Assembly: GCF_001896135.2 (NCBI RefSeq)
Contig: NZ_MPOH02000006.1
Location: 242,605 to 306,604 of the forward strand
Length of the DNA: 64,000 nucleotides
Direction: 5' to 3'
Origin: Streptomyces phaeoluteigriseus
GTDB lineage: Bacteria > Actinomycetota > Actinomycetes > Streptomycetales > Streptomycetaceae
The stretch's first letter is position 1. Each line of letters begins with the position of its first letter. The notes under the pieces were generated by a model. It was not told where the DNA came from. It did no database searches and worked only from the letters and a program-made list of their open reading frames with translations. The position numbers were made by a program, and so were the translations under genes. This document shows positions 25,992 to 35,402 of the stretch, piece by piece.

Positions 25992-27551
25992 ATGTTCCAT
26001 CCCAGACGCACCCTCAGAGCCCTGCTGCTCCCGCTCACCGCGGGGCTGGCGCTCACCGCCCTGCCCGCGCAGACCGCCCAGGCGGCCTCCACGCTCACGA
26101 ACGCCGGCTTCGAGGCCGACGGCACCGGGGCGGCCGCCCCCAGCGGCTGGTCCGAGTACGGCACCACCAGTGCCTCGTTCGCCGAGTCCGGCGGACACGG
26201 CGGCAGCTACCGCCTCACCCACTGGGCGTCCGCCGCCTACAAGGTGGAGACGTACCAGTACCTGTCGGGGCTGACCAACGGCAACTACAAGCTCACCGCC
26301 TGGGTCCGCTCCGGCGGCGGCCAGAAGTCGGCCTACATAGCCCTGAAGAACTGCGGCGGCGCCGAACAGCGCACCGATCTGCCGGTCTCGGCCGGCGGAT
26401 GGCTCCGTATCGTCGTCCCGGTCAACGTGACGAACAACCAGTGCACGGTCAGCGTCAACAGTGACGCGAACGCGGGCAACTGGATCAATGTCGACGACCT
26501 GACCTTCACGTCCGGCACGACCGGACTGTCGATCAAGGGTGCCGACATCTCGTCCCTCCCCAAGAGCGAGGCCAAGGGCGGCGTCTACAAGACCGCTTCG
26601 GGCACCACCGGCGACCCGGTCACCATCCTGAAGAACGCCGGCATGAACTACGCGCGCCTGAAGGTGTGGGTCAACCCCGCCGACGGCTACAACAACAAGG
26701 CGCGCGTGCTGGCCACGGCCAAGCGGGTCAAGGCCGCAGGCCAGAAGCTCCTGGTCGACTTCCACTACTCGGACATCTGGGCCGACCCGGGCGCCCAGAG
26801 CAAGCCGAGCGCCTGGGCGGGCCACTCGTACAGCCAGCTCAGGACGGACGTGTACAACCACACGTACGACGTGCTGAACGCGCTCAAGGCCCAGGGCACC
26901 ACCGCCGACATGGTCCAGGTGGGCAACGAGATCAACGGCGGCATGCTGTGGAACGAGGGTTCCACCGCCAACTGGGGCCAGCTCGCCGGTCTGCTCAACT
27001 CCGGCTACGACGCCGTCAAGGCGGTCAACTCGTCCACCCCGGTCGCCCTGCACCTCGCCAAGGGCGGTGACCTGACCGGCACCCGCTGGTGGTTCGACAG
27101 CGCGGTCTCCAACGGCGTGAGGTTCGACGCCATCGGCCTGTCCTTCTACGGCTACTGGCACGGCACCCTCGCCGACTTCCAGACCACGCTGGACGACGCG
27201 GCCGCCCGCTACGGCAAGCCGGTCTTCGTCGCCGAGACGGCCTACCCGTTCCGTCTCGACACCAAGGACTCGCACGAGAACATCATCGACCTGTCGAGCG
27301 AACTGGTCTCCGGCTACCCGGCCACCGCGGCCGGACAGCTCGCCTGGATGAACTCGGTGGCGAGCATCGTGGAGGCCGTCCCGAACGGCCGCGGTCTCGG
27401 CGTCTTCTACTGGGAGGCCACCTGGACCGCCGTGGACGGCAACGGCTGGGACCCCACCGACGCCGCCTCCGGCAACGGCTGGGAGAACCAGGCCCTGTTC
27501 GGCTACGACGACCGGGCGCTGTCCTCCATGGCATGGTTCAGCCACCGCTGA
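25992..27551 (+). CDS. Secreted arabinogalactan endo-beta-1,4-galactanase, GH53, with N-terminal carbohydrate-binding module
   Basis: A 519-residue secreted enzyme. A signal peptide ends near AQAAS (residue 32), followed by a beta-sandwich module (about 33-175, LTNAGFEADGTGAAAPSGW) of the kind that binds polysaccharide. From about residue 180 comes the GH53 TIM barrel, IKGADISSLPKSEAKGGVYK, with the acid/base Glu313 in QVGNEINGGMLW and the nucleophile Glu415 in FVAETAYPF. Family members cleave beta-1,4-galactan into short oligomers. It lies downstream of the GH42 gene and opposite the transporter, giving the order: cleave outside, import, hydrolyse to galactose. A tandem 8-bp repeat and a strong hairpin follow the stop codon. 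Confidence 0.95.
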   Translation: MFHPRRTLRALLLPLTAGLALTALPAQTAQAASTLTNAGFEADGTGAAAPSGWSEYGTTSASFAESGGHGGSYRLTHWASAAYKVETYQYLSGLTNGNYKLTAWVRSGGGQKSAYIALKNCGGAEQRTDLPVSAGGWLRIVVPVNVTNNQCTVSVNSDANAGNWINVDDLTFTSGTTGLSIKGADISSLPKSEAKGGVYKTASGTTGDPVTILKNAGMNYARLKVWVNPADGYNNKARVLATAKRVKAAGQKLLVDFHYSDIWADPGAQSKPSAWAGHSYSQLRTDVYNHTYDVLNALKAQGTTADMVQVGNEINGGMLWNEGSTANWGQLAGLLNSGYDAVKAVNSSTPVALHLAKGGDLTGTRWWFDSAVSNGVRFDAIGLSFYGYWHGTLADFQTTLDDAAARYGKPVFVAETAYPFRLDTKDSHENIIDLSSELVSGYPATAAGQLAWMNSVASIVEAVPNGRGLGVFYWEATWTAVDGNGWDPTDAASGNGWENQALFGYDDRALSSMAWFSHR

Positions 27552-27552
27552 C

Positions 27553-27600
27553 CGTGACCTCGTGACCTCGTGACCTCGTGACCTCGTGACCTCGTGACAG
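27553..27600. repeat. 8-bp tandem repeat CGTGACCT
   Basis: Five exact copies of CGTGACCT plus a sixth ending in AG lie between the GH53 stop codon and its terminator hairpin. As the unit is not a multiple of 3 and lies after the stop it is non-coding. Copy number may vary between strains. Confidence 0.9.
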
Positions 27601-27601
27601 C

Positions 27602-27633
27602 GGGGCCCGGCCGCCACCTCGCGGCCGGGCCCC
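27602..27633 (+). terminator. Transcription terminator after GH53
   Basis: A perfect 13-bp GC stem (GGGGCCCGGCCGC / GCGGCCGGGCCCC) with a 6-base loop, 50 bases after the GH53 stop. Confidence 0.85.
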
Positions 27634-27794
27634 TGCGCGTTCCCCGTTCCCCCGGCACGAACTGCCGTACAGCGGGTGGACGTTCGATCCTGGCCAAGGG
27701 GCGCGGAGTCCGGGACACGGTGGCCTCGACTGCGGAACAGTGGGAAGACGCGGTACGAGGAGCCTGCCCCGATCCAGGGACGGAGGGGACGACC

Positions 27795-28082
27795 ATGCTG
27801 AGGACTCCCGTGAACGAACGAAGACTGCACATCCTGGAGTGGCTGAAGGAACCGGCGCGGCACTTCCCGCCGCAGCGGCGCGCGGACCTCGTCGAGGACG
27901 GCGTCACCGCGGACACCGTCGCGGCGAAACTGGGCGTGCACCGCAGGGTGGCCGACACCCACCTCGCCCTGCTCACCGACCTGGGCCTGCTGCGCGCCAA
28001 GCGCATCCGGCTCCGCACCTACTACCGGCGCGACGAGATGCGCATCGCCGAAGTGGCCCGCATGTTCGAGAAGGGCTGGTAG
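27795..28082 (+). CDS. Small winged helix-turn-helix protein (ArsR-like)
   Basis: A 95-residue protein. RRLHILEWLKEPARHFPPQR, then VTADTVAAKLGVHRRVADTHLALLTDLGLLRAKRIRLRTYYRRD, is an ArsR-type winged helix with the recognition helix near residues 45-60. It lacks the Cys-rich metal site. It fits a family of stand-alone regulators in Streptomyces, and its target is not evident. GGAGGGG before the ATG supports the start. The following lactonase gene begins 64 bases later and could be co-transcribed. Confidence 0.85.
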   Translation: MLRTPVNERRLHILEWLKEPARHFPPQRRADLVEDGVTADTVAAKLGVHRRVADTHLALLTDLGLLRAKRIRLRTYYRRDEMRIAEVARMFEKGW

Positions 28083-28146
28083 GGGGCTGGCAGGGGTCGC
28101 GCGGAAGGCCTACCGTCGGCGACCCGCACCCGTGGAAGGCACCCGC

Positions 28147-29111
28147 ATGGACCGACCCACCGCTCTCGTCCCCGTACGCCACATCTCCCTAGGCGGCCAC
28201 GGCCCCGAGGACGTCGTGCCCGATCCGCGAGGGCGCGTCCTGACCGGATTGGCGGACGGCCGGATCCTGCGCGTCGACGGCCTCGACGATCCCAGCGTCG
28301 CCCGCGTCGAGGAGGTCGCCCGCATCGACGGCCGCCCCCTCGGCCTCGAACTCCTCCCCGACGGCGACCTGTTGGTGTGCGACGCCGAGGGGGCGCTGCT
28401 GCGCGTCGGCCTCGCGGGCGGCGGCCGGGTCGACGTACTGGCCGACTCGGTGGCGGGGGAGCGGCTGCGGTTCTGCAGCAACGTCGTGGCGCTGCCCGAC
28501 GGCACCGTGTACTTCACGGTGTCGAGCCGTGCCCACCCCCTGCACGACTGGATGGGCGACCTCGTCGAACACACCGGCACCGGACGCCTGCTGCGGCTGG
28601 CGCCCGGCGACGCCGAGCCCGAAGTCCTCCTGGAAGGACTCCAGTTCGCCAACGGCCTCGCGGTGAGCACCGACGGCACCTTCCTGATCGTCGCCGAGAC
28701 CGGCGCCCGCCGCCTCACCCGCTACGGCCTGACCGGCCCCGCCGCCGGACAGGCGAACCCCTCGTCGAGAACCTGCCCGGTTTCCCGGACAACCTGTGGC
28801 GCGGCGCCCCCGACGGCCCGGTCTGGGTCGCGCTGGCCGGCCCCCGCGTCCCCCCGCTCGACCTCCTCCACCGGGCCGGCCCCGCCGTCCGCCACCGCGC
28901 CGCCCGCCTGGCCCTGCGCGCCCCCTTCCGCCCCTCGGGCACCATCGGCGTCCTCGCCGTCGACGACACGGGCCGGACCGTGCACCACCTCACCCGCCGC
29001 CGTTCCGGCTTCCGCATGGTCACCAGCGTCTGCGCGGCCGACGGCCGGCTCATCCTGGGCAGCCTCCGGGAACCGGGCATCGCGGTCTGTGCGGCGCCCG
29101 GGGCAGAGTGA
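28147..29111 (+). pseudogene. SMP-30/gluconolactonase-like beta-propeller, one frameshift
   Basis: A six-bladed propeller protein of about 320 residues related to SMP-30 lactonases or strictosidine-synthase-like proteins. Visible blades are LGLELLPDGDLLVCDAEGAL, FCSNVVALPDGTVYFTVSS and LQFANGLAVSTDGTFLIVAE (metal-binding Asn and Glu). After RYGLTGPAAGQ the frame is lost near 28755; one added base restores EPLVENLPGFPDNLWRGAPD and the rest to the stop. It probably opens a sugar lactone, but the substrate is unknown. The start uses an ATG with GGAAGG 7 bases upstream. The break is likely a sequence error. Confidence 0.8.
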
Positions 29112-29189
29112 TCCGGCGTTACCCTGTTGACCAGCCGTGATCACCCCGCGAGCCGGGGCGACCGGGGGTCGAGGCAGGAGACGTAGGAC

Positions 29190-29645
29190 ATGACAGCCCC
29201 GGAGACCGACAGCCTCCGCGGCGGCGCACCGCGCAGGTCCGCCGCACCGGGACAGCTCCCGGTGGTCGCCGTGGTCGCCGTCGGCGGCGGACTGGGCGCC
29301 GCCGCCCGCTACGCGGCCTCCCTGTGGTGGCCCTCGGCGGGCGGCGGCTTCCCGTGGACGACCTTCTGGGTCAATGTCGTCGGCTGTGCCGTGATCGGCG
29401 TGTTCCTGGTGCTGATCACCGAGGCGCTGACCGCCCACCGGCTCGTCCGTCCCTTCTTCGGCACCGGCGTGCTCGGCGGCTTCACCACCTTCTCGACGTA
29501 CGCCGTCGACCTCCAGCACCTGTTCGACACGGGACATCCCCGGACGGCGCTGGCCTACCTGGCCGCGACCCCGCTCGCGGCGCTCACGGCGGTGTGGCTC
29601 GCGGCGACCGCGACCCGCCGCGTCCTGACCCGGAGGCGGCCATGA
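29190..29645 (+). CDS. crcB: Fluoride ion channel FluC/CrcB, first copy
   Basis: A 151-residue four-helix membrane protein. [20 protein letters not shown] is the FluC signature containing the pore Phe and the Thr/Ser track, and [20 protein letters not shown] is helix 2. FluC exports toxic fluoride as a dual-topology dimer. It overlaps the DUF190 gene by ATGA and is followed by a second crcB copy, so the two may form a hetero-pair. I find no fluoride riboswitch in the 78 bases upstream. Confidence 0.93.
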   Translation: MTAPETDSLRGGAPRRSAAPGQLPVVAVVAVGGGLGAAARYAASLWWPSAGGGFPWTTFWVNVVGCAVIGVFLVLITEALTAHRLVRPFFGTGVLGGFTTFSTYAVDLQHLFDTGHPRTALAYLAATPLAALTAVWLAATATRRVLTRRRP

Positions 29646-30022
29646 CGAGGCTCACCGGCAGTGCACTGCGCGTGACCGTCTTCGTCGGCGAGCACGACAC
29701 CTGGCACCGCAAGCCCCTGTACAGCGAGATCGTGCACCGGGCCCACGCGGCGGGACTGGCGGGCGCCAGCGTCTTCCGCGGCATCGAGGGCTTCGGCGCC
29801 TCCTCGCTGATCCACACCTCCCGTCTGCTCTCGCTCAGCGAGGACCTCCCGGTCGCCGTCGTCATCGTCGACACGGAGGAACGGGTGCGGGCCTTCCTGC
29901 CGCGGCTCGACGAACTGGTCACCGAGGGCCTGGTGATCCTCGACCCGTGCGAGGTCATCCGGTACGCCGGCCGCGACGGGAACCAGGGCGAGACGGACAC
30001 GCGGGGCAGGGGGTCGTCGTGA
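29642..30022 (+). CDS. DUF190 protein
   Basis: A 126-residue protein matching DUF190, a small alpha/beta sandwich resembling PII. It starts [20 protein letters not shown] and has [51 protein letters not shown]. Genes of this family often sit with crcB, so a link to fluoride export is implied, though the biochemistry is not established. It overlaps both crcB genes (ATGA and GTGA) and so is translated with them. Confidence 0.9.
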   Translation: MTRLTGSALRVTVFVGEHDTWHRKPLYSEIVHRAHAAGLAGASVFRGIEGFGASSLIHTSRLLSLSEDLPVAVVIVDTEERVRAFLPRLDELVTEGLVILDPCEVIRYAGRDGNQGETDTRGRGSS

Positions 30023-30393
30023 ACTGGCTGCTGGTCGTCGCCGGAGGCATGGTCGGCGCACCCCTGCGGTATCTGACCGACCGCGCGGTGCAGGCCCGGC
30101 ACGACTCCGTCTTCCCCTGGGGCACCTTCGTGGTCAACGCCGTCGGCTGCGCGGTCCTCGGCCTGGTGACCGGTGCGGCCGCCGCCGGAGCCGCCGGCCC
30201 CCACCTGAGGCTTCTCCTGGGCACCGGCTTCTGCGGGGCCCTCACCACCTACTCCACCTTCTCCTACGAGACGCTGCGGCTGACCGAGACCGGAGCGGCG
30301 CTGCACGCCGCCACCAACGTCGTCGCCGGCGTGGCGGTGGGCGTCGGGGCCGCCTTCGCGGGGGTGTGGCTCGCGCGGACGGTGTGGTCATGA
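30019..30393 (+). CDS. crcB: Fluoride ion channel FluC/CrcB, second copy
   Basis: A 124-residue homologue of the first Flu[20 protein letters not shown] and [20 protein letters not shown] give the signature. It is shorter at the N-terminus, starting directly at [20 protein letters not shown], the first membrane helix. GTG overlaps the DUF190 stop. Two differing FluC genes in one operon suggest a heterodimer of fixed topology, as known for paired FluC proteins in other bacteria. Confidence 0.93.
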   Translation: MNWLLVVAGGMVGAPLRYLTDRAVQARHDSVFPWGTFVVNAVGCAVLGLVTGAAAAGAAGPHLRLLLGTGFCGALTTYSTFSYETLRLTETGAALHAATNVVAGVAVGVGAAFAGVWLARTVWS

Positions 30394-30480
30394 CCCGGAG
30401 ACGCAGGCAGCGGCCTCCAGGCGGAGGAGGACATCCCGCTTTCACGGTGACCGCTCACTGAATTTCTCCTTTCACCCGCC

Positions 30481-30510
30481 TTGACAGCGACCGCGGGCCA
30501 CCCGGAGTAT
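30481..30510 (+). promoter_or_regulatory. Promoter of the asparagine utilisation operon
   Basis: TTGACA at 30481-30486 and GAGTAT at 30505-30510 with an 18-base spacer lie 7 bases before the GTG of the GntR gene. Transcription would start at or next to that codon, so the message may be leaderless. Confidence 0.55.
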
Positions 30511-30517
30511 CACTCCC

Positions 30518-31249
30518 GTGAACCTGTCAGACAGCCAGACAGGTGGCCCGGCGCCCCGTCGCATCAGCGCGATGGAAGCGGTGCTCGCCCACCTCCGCGG
30601 CGCCATCGAACACGGCCACTACGCCATCGGGGACAAGCTTCCCTCCGAGGCGGAGCTGTGCCGCACCCTCGAGGTCTCCCGGCCCGTCCTGCGGGAATCC
30701 CTGCGCGCCCTCCAGACCATGGGCCTGACGGTCTCCCGAACCGGCAAGGGCACCTTCGTCGTCGCCAACACCGTCGAGGACCCCACCTTCGGCGACTACG
30801 CGGCCAGCGACCTGCTCGAGGTGCGCCGCCACATCGAGATCCCGGTCGCCGGGTACGCCGCCGCGCGCCGCACCCCGGAGGACCTGGACCACCTGGCCCA
30901 CCTCCTGGACCGGATGGAACGCGAGACCGACACGACCGCCTGGGTCGCGATGGACACCCTCTTCCACCTCGCCGTGGCCGAGGCCGCCCAGAACCCGGTC
31001 TTCCGCCGGGTCATCGAGGAGATCCGTGACGCGCTGGCGCGTCAGTCGGCCTTCCTCAACGAACTGGGCGGACGGCGCGAGCAGTCCAACCGCGAACACC
31101 GGGCCATCGTCGAGGCGCTGATCGACGGCTGCGAGTCCGACGCCGTGGAGGCCATGAGCCACCACCTCGACCGCGTCGAGACGACCCTCACCGACATCGT
31201 GCGCCCCCCGCGCACCGAATCCCCCCTGGAAGGCGGACCCGAGGCGTGA
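30518..31249 (+). CDS. GntR (FadR subfamily) transcriptional regulator
   Basis: A 243-residue regulator. The N-terminal winged helix runs [20 protein letters not shown], then [20 protein letters not shown] and [20 protein letters not shown]. The helical FCD domain (about 95-225) has the metal-binding pattern D/E...H ([38 protein letters not shown]). FadR-type GntR proteins sense carboxylates or amino acids. It is the first gene of an operon with an amino-acid permease and asparaginase, all joined by GTGA overlaps, so it likely controls them. Palindromes CTGTCAGACAG and CCTGTC-N9-GACAGG lie in its first codons (30523-30543), with the GT-N3-AC core of FadR-type sites. Confidence 0.92.
   Translation: MNLSDSQTGGPAPRRISAMEAVLAHLRGAIEHGHYAIGDKLPSEAELCRTLEVSRPVLRESLRALQTMGLTVSRTGKGTFVVANTVEDPTFGDYAASDLLEVRRHIEIPVAGYAAARRTPEDLDHLAHLLDRMERETDTTAWVAMDTLFHLAVAEAAQNPVFRRVIEEIRDALARQSAFLNELGGRREQSNREHRAIVEALIDGCESDAVEAMSHHLDRVETTLTDIVRPPRTESPLEGGPEA
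30523..30543. promoter_or_regulatory. FadR-type operator inside the start of the GntR gene
   Basis: CTGTCAGACAG (30524-30534) is a perfect palindrome with the GT-N3-AC core; CCTGTC and GACAGG form a wider inverted repeat around it. The site begins 6 bases after the presumed transcription start, so binding would block elongation and give autoregulation. Confidence 0.6.
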
Positions 31250-32685
31250 GCGAACAGCACCTCAAGGACGAGACCCGCCCCTCGACCCGTCACGTCGACG
31301 CCGGAGACGAGGGCTACAGCAAGTCCCTCAAACACCGGCACGTCAACATGATCGCCATCGGCGGCGCCATCGGCACCGGCCTCTTCCTCGGTGCCGGCGG
31401 CCGCCTCGCCGACGCCGGCCCCTCCCTCTTCATCGCCTACGCGGTCTGCGGCGTCTTCGCCTTCCTCGTGGTGCGCGCCCTCGGCGAACTCGTCCTGTAC
31501 CGCCCGTCCTCCGGCGCCTTCGTGTCGTACGCCCGGGAGTTCATGGGGGAGAAGGGCGCCTACACCGCGGGCTGGATGTACTTCCTGAACTGGGCCACCA
31601 CCGGCATCGCCGACATCACCGCGGTCGCCACCTACACCCACTACTGGGGCATGTTCTCCGACGTACCCCAGTGGGTGATCGCGCTGATCGCCCTGGCCGT
31701 GGTCCTCACGGTGAACCTGATCTCGGTGAAGATCTTCGGCGAACTGGAGTTCTGGTTCGCGATCGTCAAGGTCGGCGCGCTCGTGATCTTCATGTGCATC
31801 GGCATCTTCCTGCTGGTCACCCAGCACCAGGTCGACGGCACCACCCCCGGCCCGCCCCTGATCAGCGACCACGGCGGCATCTTCCCCAACGGCCTGCTGC
31901 CCATGCTGCTGATCGTCCAGGGCGTCGTCTTCGCCTACGCCTCCGTCGAACTGGTCGGCGTCGCCGCCGGGGAGACCGAGAACCCCGAGCAGATCATGCC
32001 GAAGGCGATCAACTCGATCATGTGGCGCGTGGGCCTGTTCTACGTCGGTTCGGTCCTCCTGCTGTCGATGCTGCTCCCGTGGAACAAGTACACCTCCGGC
32101 GAGAGCCCCTTCGTCACGGTGCTGTCCAACATCGGCGTCCCGGCCGCGGGCGGCGTGATGAACCTCGTCGTGCTCACGGCGGCGATGTCCTCCCTCAACT
32201 CGGGCCTCTACTCCACCGGCCGCATCCTGCGCTCCATGGCCGTCAGCGGCTCGGCGCCCCGGTTCACCGGGAGGATGAGCCGCACCCAGGTCCCCTACGG
32301 CGGCATCCTGCTCACCAGCGGCGTCTGCGTCCTCGGCGTCGGCCTCAACTTCGTGGTCCCCGCCGACGCCTTCGAGATCGTCCTGAACTTCGCGGCGCTC
32401 GGCATCCTCGCCACCTGGGGCATGATCATGATCTGTCACCTGCTGTTCTGGCAGAAGACCCAGAACGGCGATCTGACCCGCCCGAGCTACCGACTGCCGG
32501 GCTCCCCGTGGACCGAACTCGTGACGCTGGCCTTCCTCGCCTCCGTCCTGGTCCTGATGTACGCCGACGGCGGCGCCGGACGCACCACCGTGCTCTGTCT
32601 GCCGCTGATCGCCGCCGCGCTGGTCGCGGGCTGGTACGCCATCCGCGTCCGCCGCGCGCGCACCTCACCCAAGGCCGACGCGTGA
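31246..32685 (+). CDS. Amino acid permease (L-asparagine permease-like, APC family)
   Basis: A 479-residue permease with 12 hydrophobic segments. [20 protein letters not shown] is the substrate/sodium-binding helix 1 of the APC family and [20 protein letters not shown] a conserved segment of the AnsP/GabP group. Coupling to an asparaginase gene supports asparagine as a substrate. GTG overlaps the regulator stop and the asparaginase start overlaps its own stop. The N-terminal 30 residues are polar and cytoplasmic. Confidence 0.9.
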   Translation: MSEQHLKDETRPSTRHVDAGDEGYSKSLKHRHVNMIAIGGAIGTGLFLGAGGRLADAGPSLFIAYAVCGVFAFLVVRALGELVLYRPSSGAFVSYAREFMGEKGAYTAGWMYFLNWATTGIADITAVATYTHYWGMFSDVPQWVIALIALAVVLTVNLISVKIFGELEFWFAIVKVGALVIFMCIGIFLLVTQHQVDGTTPGPPLISDHGGIFPNGLLPMLLIVQGVVFAYASVELVGVAAGETENPEQIMPKAINSIMWRVGLFYVGSVLLLSMLLPWNKYTSGESPFVTVLSNIGVPAAGGVMNLVVLTAAMSSLNSGLYSTGRILRSMAVSGSAPRFTGRMSRTQVPYGGILLTSGVCVLGVGLNFVVPADAFEIVLNFAALGILATWGMIMICHLLFWQKTQNGDLTRPSYRLPGSPWTELVTLAFLASVLVLMYADGGAGRTTVLCLPLIAAALVAGWYAIRVRRARTSPKADA

Positions 32686-33744
32686 CCCCGCCGCCGGCCC
32701 CCACCTCACTCACCAGTGGCCAGGCAATGATGTACAGCGGTTCCCTCGCCGACGCCCCCGCGATCCGCGAACCCCTCCACGCCCCCGTCGCCCACCTCGT
32801 CCGCGGCGGGGTGACGGAGGGCATCCACTACGGCTCCGTCGTCGTGCTCGGCACGGACGGCGAGGTCGACCTCCAGCTCGGTGACATCGAGGTCGCCTTC
32901 TACCCGCGCTCCGCGCTCAAGCCCGTCCAGGCCGTCGCCATGGTGCGCGCCGGGCTCCCGCTCGACGGCGAACTGCTCTCGCTCGCCGCCGCCAGCCACT
33001 CCGGCGAGGAACGACACCTCGCCGGACCCGGCGGATCCTCGAACTGGCCGGCGTCACGGAGGACGACCTGCGCAACGTCACGGACCTGCCGTACGACCCG
33101 GTCGTCCGCGACACCTGGATACGCGAGGGCCGCCCGCCCTCCCGCCTCGCCCAGAACTGCTCGGGCAAGCACGCGGCGATGCTCTACACCTGCAAGCTCA
33201 ACGGCTGGTCCCTCGACGGCTACCTCGACCCCGGGCACCCGCTCCAGCAGGCGATCGCCGAGATCGTCGAGGACCTCACCGGGCAGCGGATCGCCCGGGT
33301 CACCGTCGACGGGTGCGGCGCGCCCCTCTTCTCCGTCTCCCTCAACGGTCTGGCACGTGCGCCGCTCGCGTCACCACCGCCGTGCCGGGCACCCCCGAGG
33401 CGCGGGTCGCGGACGCGATGCGTGAGCACGCCGAGATGGCCTCCGGCTCCGGCCGGGACGTCGCCGCCCTGATGCGAGCCGTCCCCGGACTGCTCGCCAA
33501 GGACGGCTTCGAGGGCGTCGAGGTCGCCGCACTCCCCGACGGCCGTGCCGTCGCCGTCAAGATCTCCGACGGAGCGAACCGGGCCCGCGTCCCGGTCACC
33601 GCGGCGGCCCTCGTCCGCGCCGGCGTGGACCCCGCCCTCCTGACCCCCTTCGCGGGCGAGCCCCTCCTCGGCGGCGGCGAACCCGTCGGCAGCATCCGCA
33701 CGGTACGCGCCCTGGACCCGGTCACGGAGCCGGCCTGCGCCTGA
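32682..33744 (+). pseudogene. Asparaginase (asparaginase II-like), two apparent frameshifts
   Basis: Joining three frames gives an asparaginase of about 354 residues of the family found in Streptomyces and Rhizobium. The first part includes EPLHAPVAHLVRGGVTEGIH and ALKPVQAVAMVRAG, with the Ser/Lys motif FYPRSALKP and the AASHSGEERH loop. Frame two (from about 33025) holds RILELAGVTEDDLRNVTDLP, NCSGKHAAMLYTCKLNGW and RVTVDGCGAPLFSVSLNGLA. Frame three (from about 33361) holds ARVADAMREHAEMASGSGRD and KISDGANRARVPVT. Each break is explained by one missing base in a GC run. It would release ammonia from asparagine brought in by the coupled permease. GTG overlap is preferred as start, though ATG at 32727 is possible. 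Confidence 0.82.
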
Positions 33745-33942
33745 CGTGCGGCGGGGGGACGCGGGGACGTCGAGCACCGCGGCACCCCCTGTCCGGGTGC
33801 CGGTCAGGCGCGCCCGGTGGCCGTCGGTCCGTTCATCCCACGGGGCGGCGCCCGTCGGCTCGGGTGGTCGGCATCCTGTGCCGCCGAGGCGGTCGTCCTC
33901 TGCCCGTCCCCACACCTCGCCCTCAGAAAGAGGCAGCACCTC

Positions 33943-35355
33943 ATGACTGTCGTCGTCAGCCGCAGCGAACACGATCTGCTCGGGGACCGGGACGTCCCCG
34001 TCGACGCGTACTGGGGCATCCACACCCTGCGCGCCACCGAGAACTTCCCGATCACCGGCACCACGATCTCCGCCTACCCGCACCTGATCGACGCCCTCGC
34101 CGCCGTCAAGGAGGCCGCCGCCCTCGCCAACGAGGAACTGGGGCTGCTGGCGCCCGAGAAGGCCGCCGCGATCGTCGCCGCCTGCCGTGAGATCCGGGCC
34201 GGCGAGCTGCACGACCAGTTCGTGGTGGACGTGGTGCAGGGCGGCGCGGGCACCTCGACCAACATGAACGCCAACGAGGTCGTCGCCAACCGGGCCCTGG
34301 AACTGCTGGGCCACGCCAAGGGCGAGTACCGGTACCTGCACCCCAACGAGGACGTCAATCTCGGTCAGTCGACCAACGACGTCTACCCGACCGCCGTCAA
34401 GGTCGCGACCGTCTTCGCGGTGCACGGCCTGCTCAAGGCCATGGCCGTCCTCCAGGACGCCTTCGCCCGCAAGGCCGTCGAGTTCCGCGACGTGCTGAAG
34501 ATGGGCCGCACCCAGCTCCAGGACGCCGTCCCGATGACCCTCGGCCAGGAGTTCTCCACCTTCGCCGTCATGCTCGACGAGGACCGCAGCCGTCTCGCCG
34601 AGGCCGCCGAGCTGATCCACGAGATCAACCTCGGCGCCACGGCGATCGGCACGGGCCTCAACGCGCCGGTCGGCTACGCCGAGTCGGCCCGCCGCCACCT
34701 CGCCGAGATCACCGGCCTGCCGCTCGTCACCGCCGTGAACCTCGTCGAGGCGACCCAGGACTGCGGTGCGTTCGTCCAGATGTCCGGCGTGCTCAAGCGG
34801 ATCGCGGTGAAACTCTCCAAGAGCTGCAACGACCTGCGTCTGCTGTCCTCCGGACCGCGTGCAGGCCTCGGCGAGATCAACCTGCCGCCCGTACAGGCCG
34901 GTTCGTCCATCATGCCCGGCAAGGTCAATCCGGTGATCCCGGAGGTCGTCAACCAGGTCGCCTTCGAGGTGATCGGCAACGACGTCACCATCACCATGGC
35001 CGCCGAGGCCGGACAGCTCCAGCTCAACGCCTTCGAGCCGATCATCCTGCACTCCCTGTCGGAGTCGATCACCCACCTGCGCGCGGCCTGCCTGACCCTC
35101 GCCGAACGCTGCGTGACCGGCATCACCGCCAACACCGAGGTGCTGCGCGCCAGTGTGGAGAACTCCATCGGCCTGGTCACCGCCCTCAACCCGTACATCG
35201 GGTACACGGCCGCCACCGACATCGCCAAGGAGGCGCTCGTCACCGGCCGCGGTGTCGCCGAACTCGTCCTGGAGAAGGGCCTGTTGCCCGCCGAGCGGCT
35301 CGCCGCCCTGCTCCGCCCCGAGGTCGTCGCGGGCAACGGCTCGCCCCTCGCCTGA
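33943..35355 (+). CDS. aspA: Aspartate ammonia-lyase (aspartase)
   Basis: A 470-residue enzyme converting aspartate to fumarate and ammonia. GGAGTSTNMNANEVVANRAL (about 101-120) and GQSTNDVYPTAVK (about 141) are substrate-binding segments, and GSSIMPGKVNPVIPEVVNQV (about 321) is the fumarase/aspartase signature loop that carries the catalytic Ser. It is a separate gene 198 bases after asparaginase, but completes the route asparagine to aspartate to fumarate. Fumarase is the main alternative, but the sequence fits the aspartase branch better. Confidence 0.93.
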   Translation: MTVVVSRSEHDLLGDRDVPVDAYWGIHTLRATENFPITGTTISAYPHLIDALAAVKEAAALANEELGLLAPEKAAAIVAACREIRAGELHDQFVVDVVQGGAGTSTNMNANEVVANRALELLGHAKGEYRYLHPNEDVNLGQSTNDVYPTAVKVATVFAVHGLLKAMAVLQDAFARKAVEFRDVLKMGRTQLQDAVPMTLGQEFSTFAVMLDEDRSRLAEAAELIHEINLGATAIGTGLNAPVGYAESARRHLAEITGLPLVTAVNLVEATQDCGAFVQMSGVLKRIAVKLSKSCNDLRLLSSGPRAGLGEINLPPVQAGSSIMPGKVNPVIPEVVNQVAFEVIGNDVTITMAAEAGQLQLNAFEPIILHSLSESITHLRAACLTLAERCVTGITANTEVLRASVENSIGLVTALNPYIGYTAATDIAKEALVTGRGVAELVLEKGLLPAERLAALLRPEVVAGNGSPLA

Positions 35356-35402
35356 CCCGTCCCCGACCTGCGACGACGCGCCGGAACCGGCCCGGAGGCA
35401 CA

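Noticed and set aside
29112..29189. Possible fluoride riboswitch before the crcB operon
   Set aside because: The gap is only 78 bases and I could not find the conserved motif or pseudoknot pairing.
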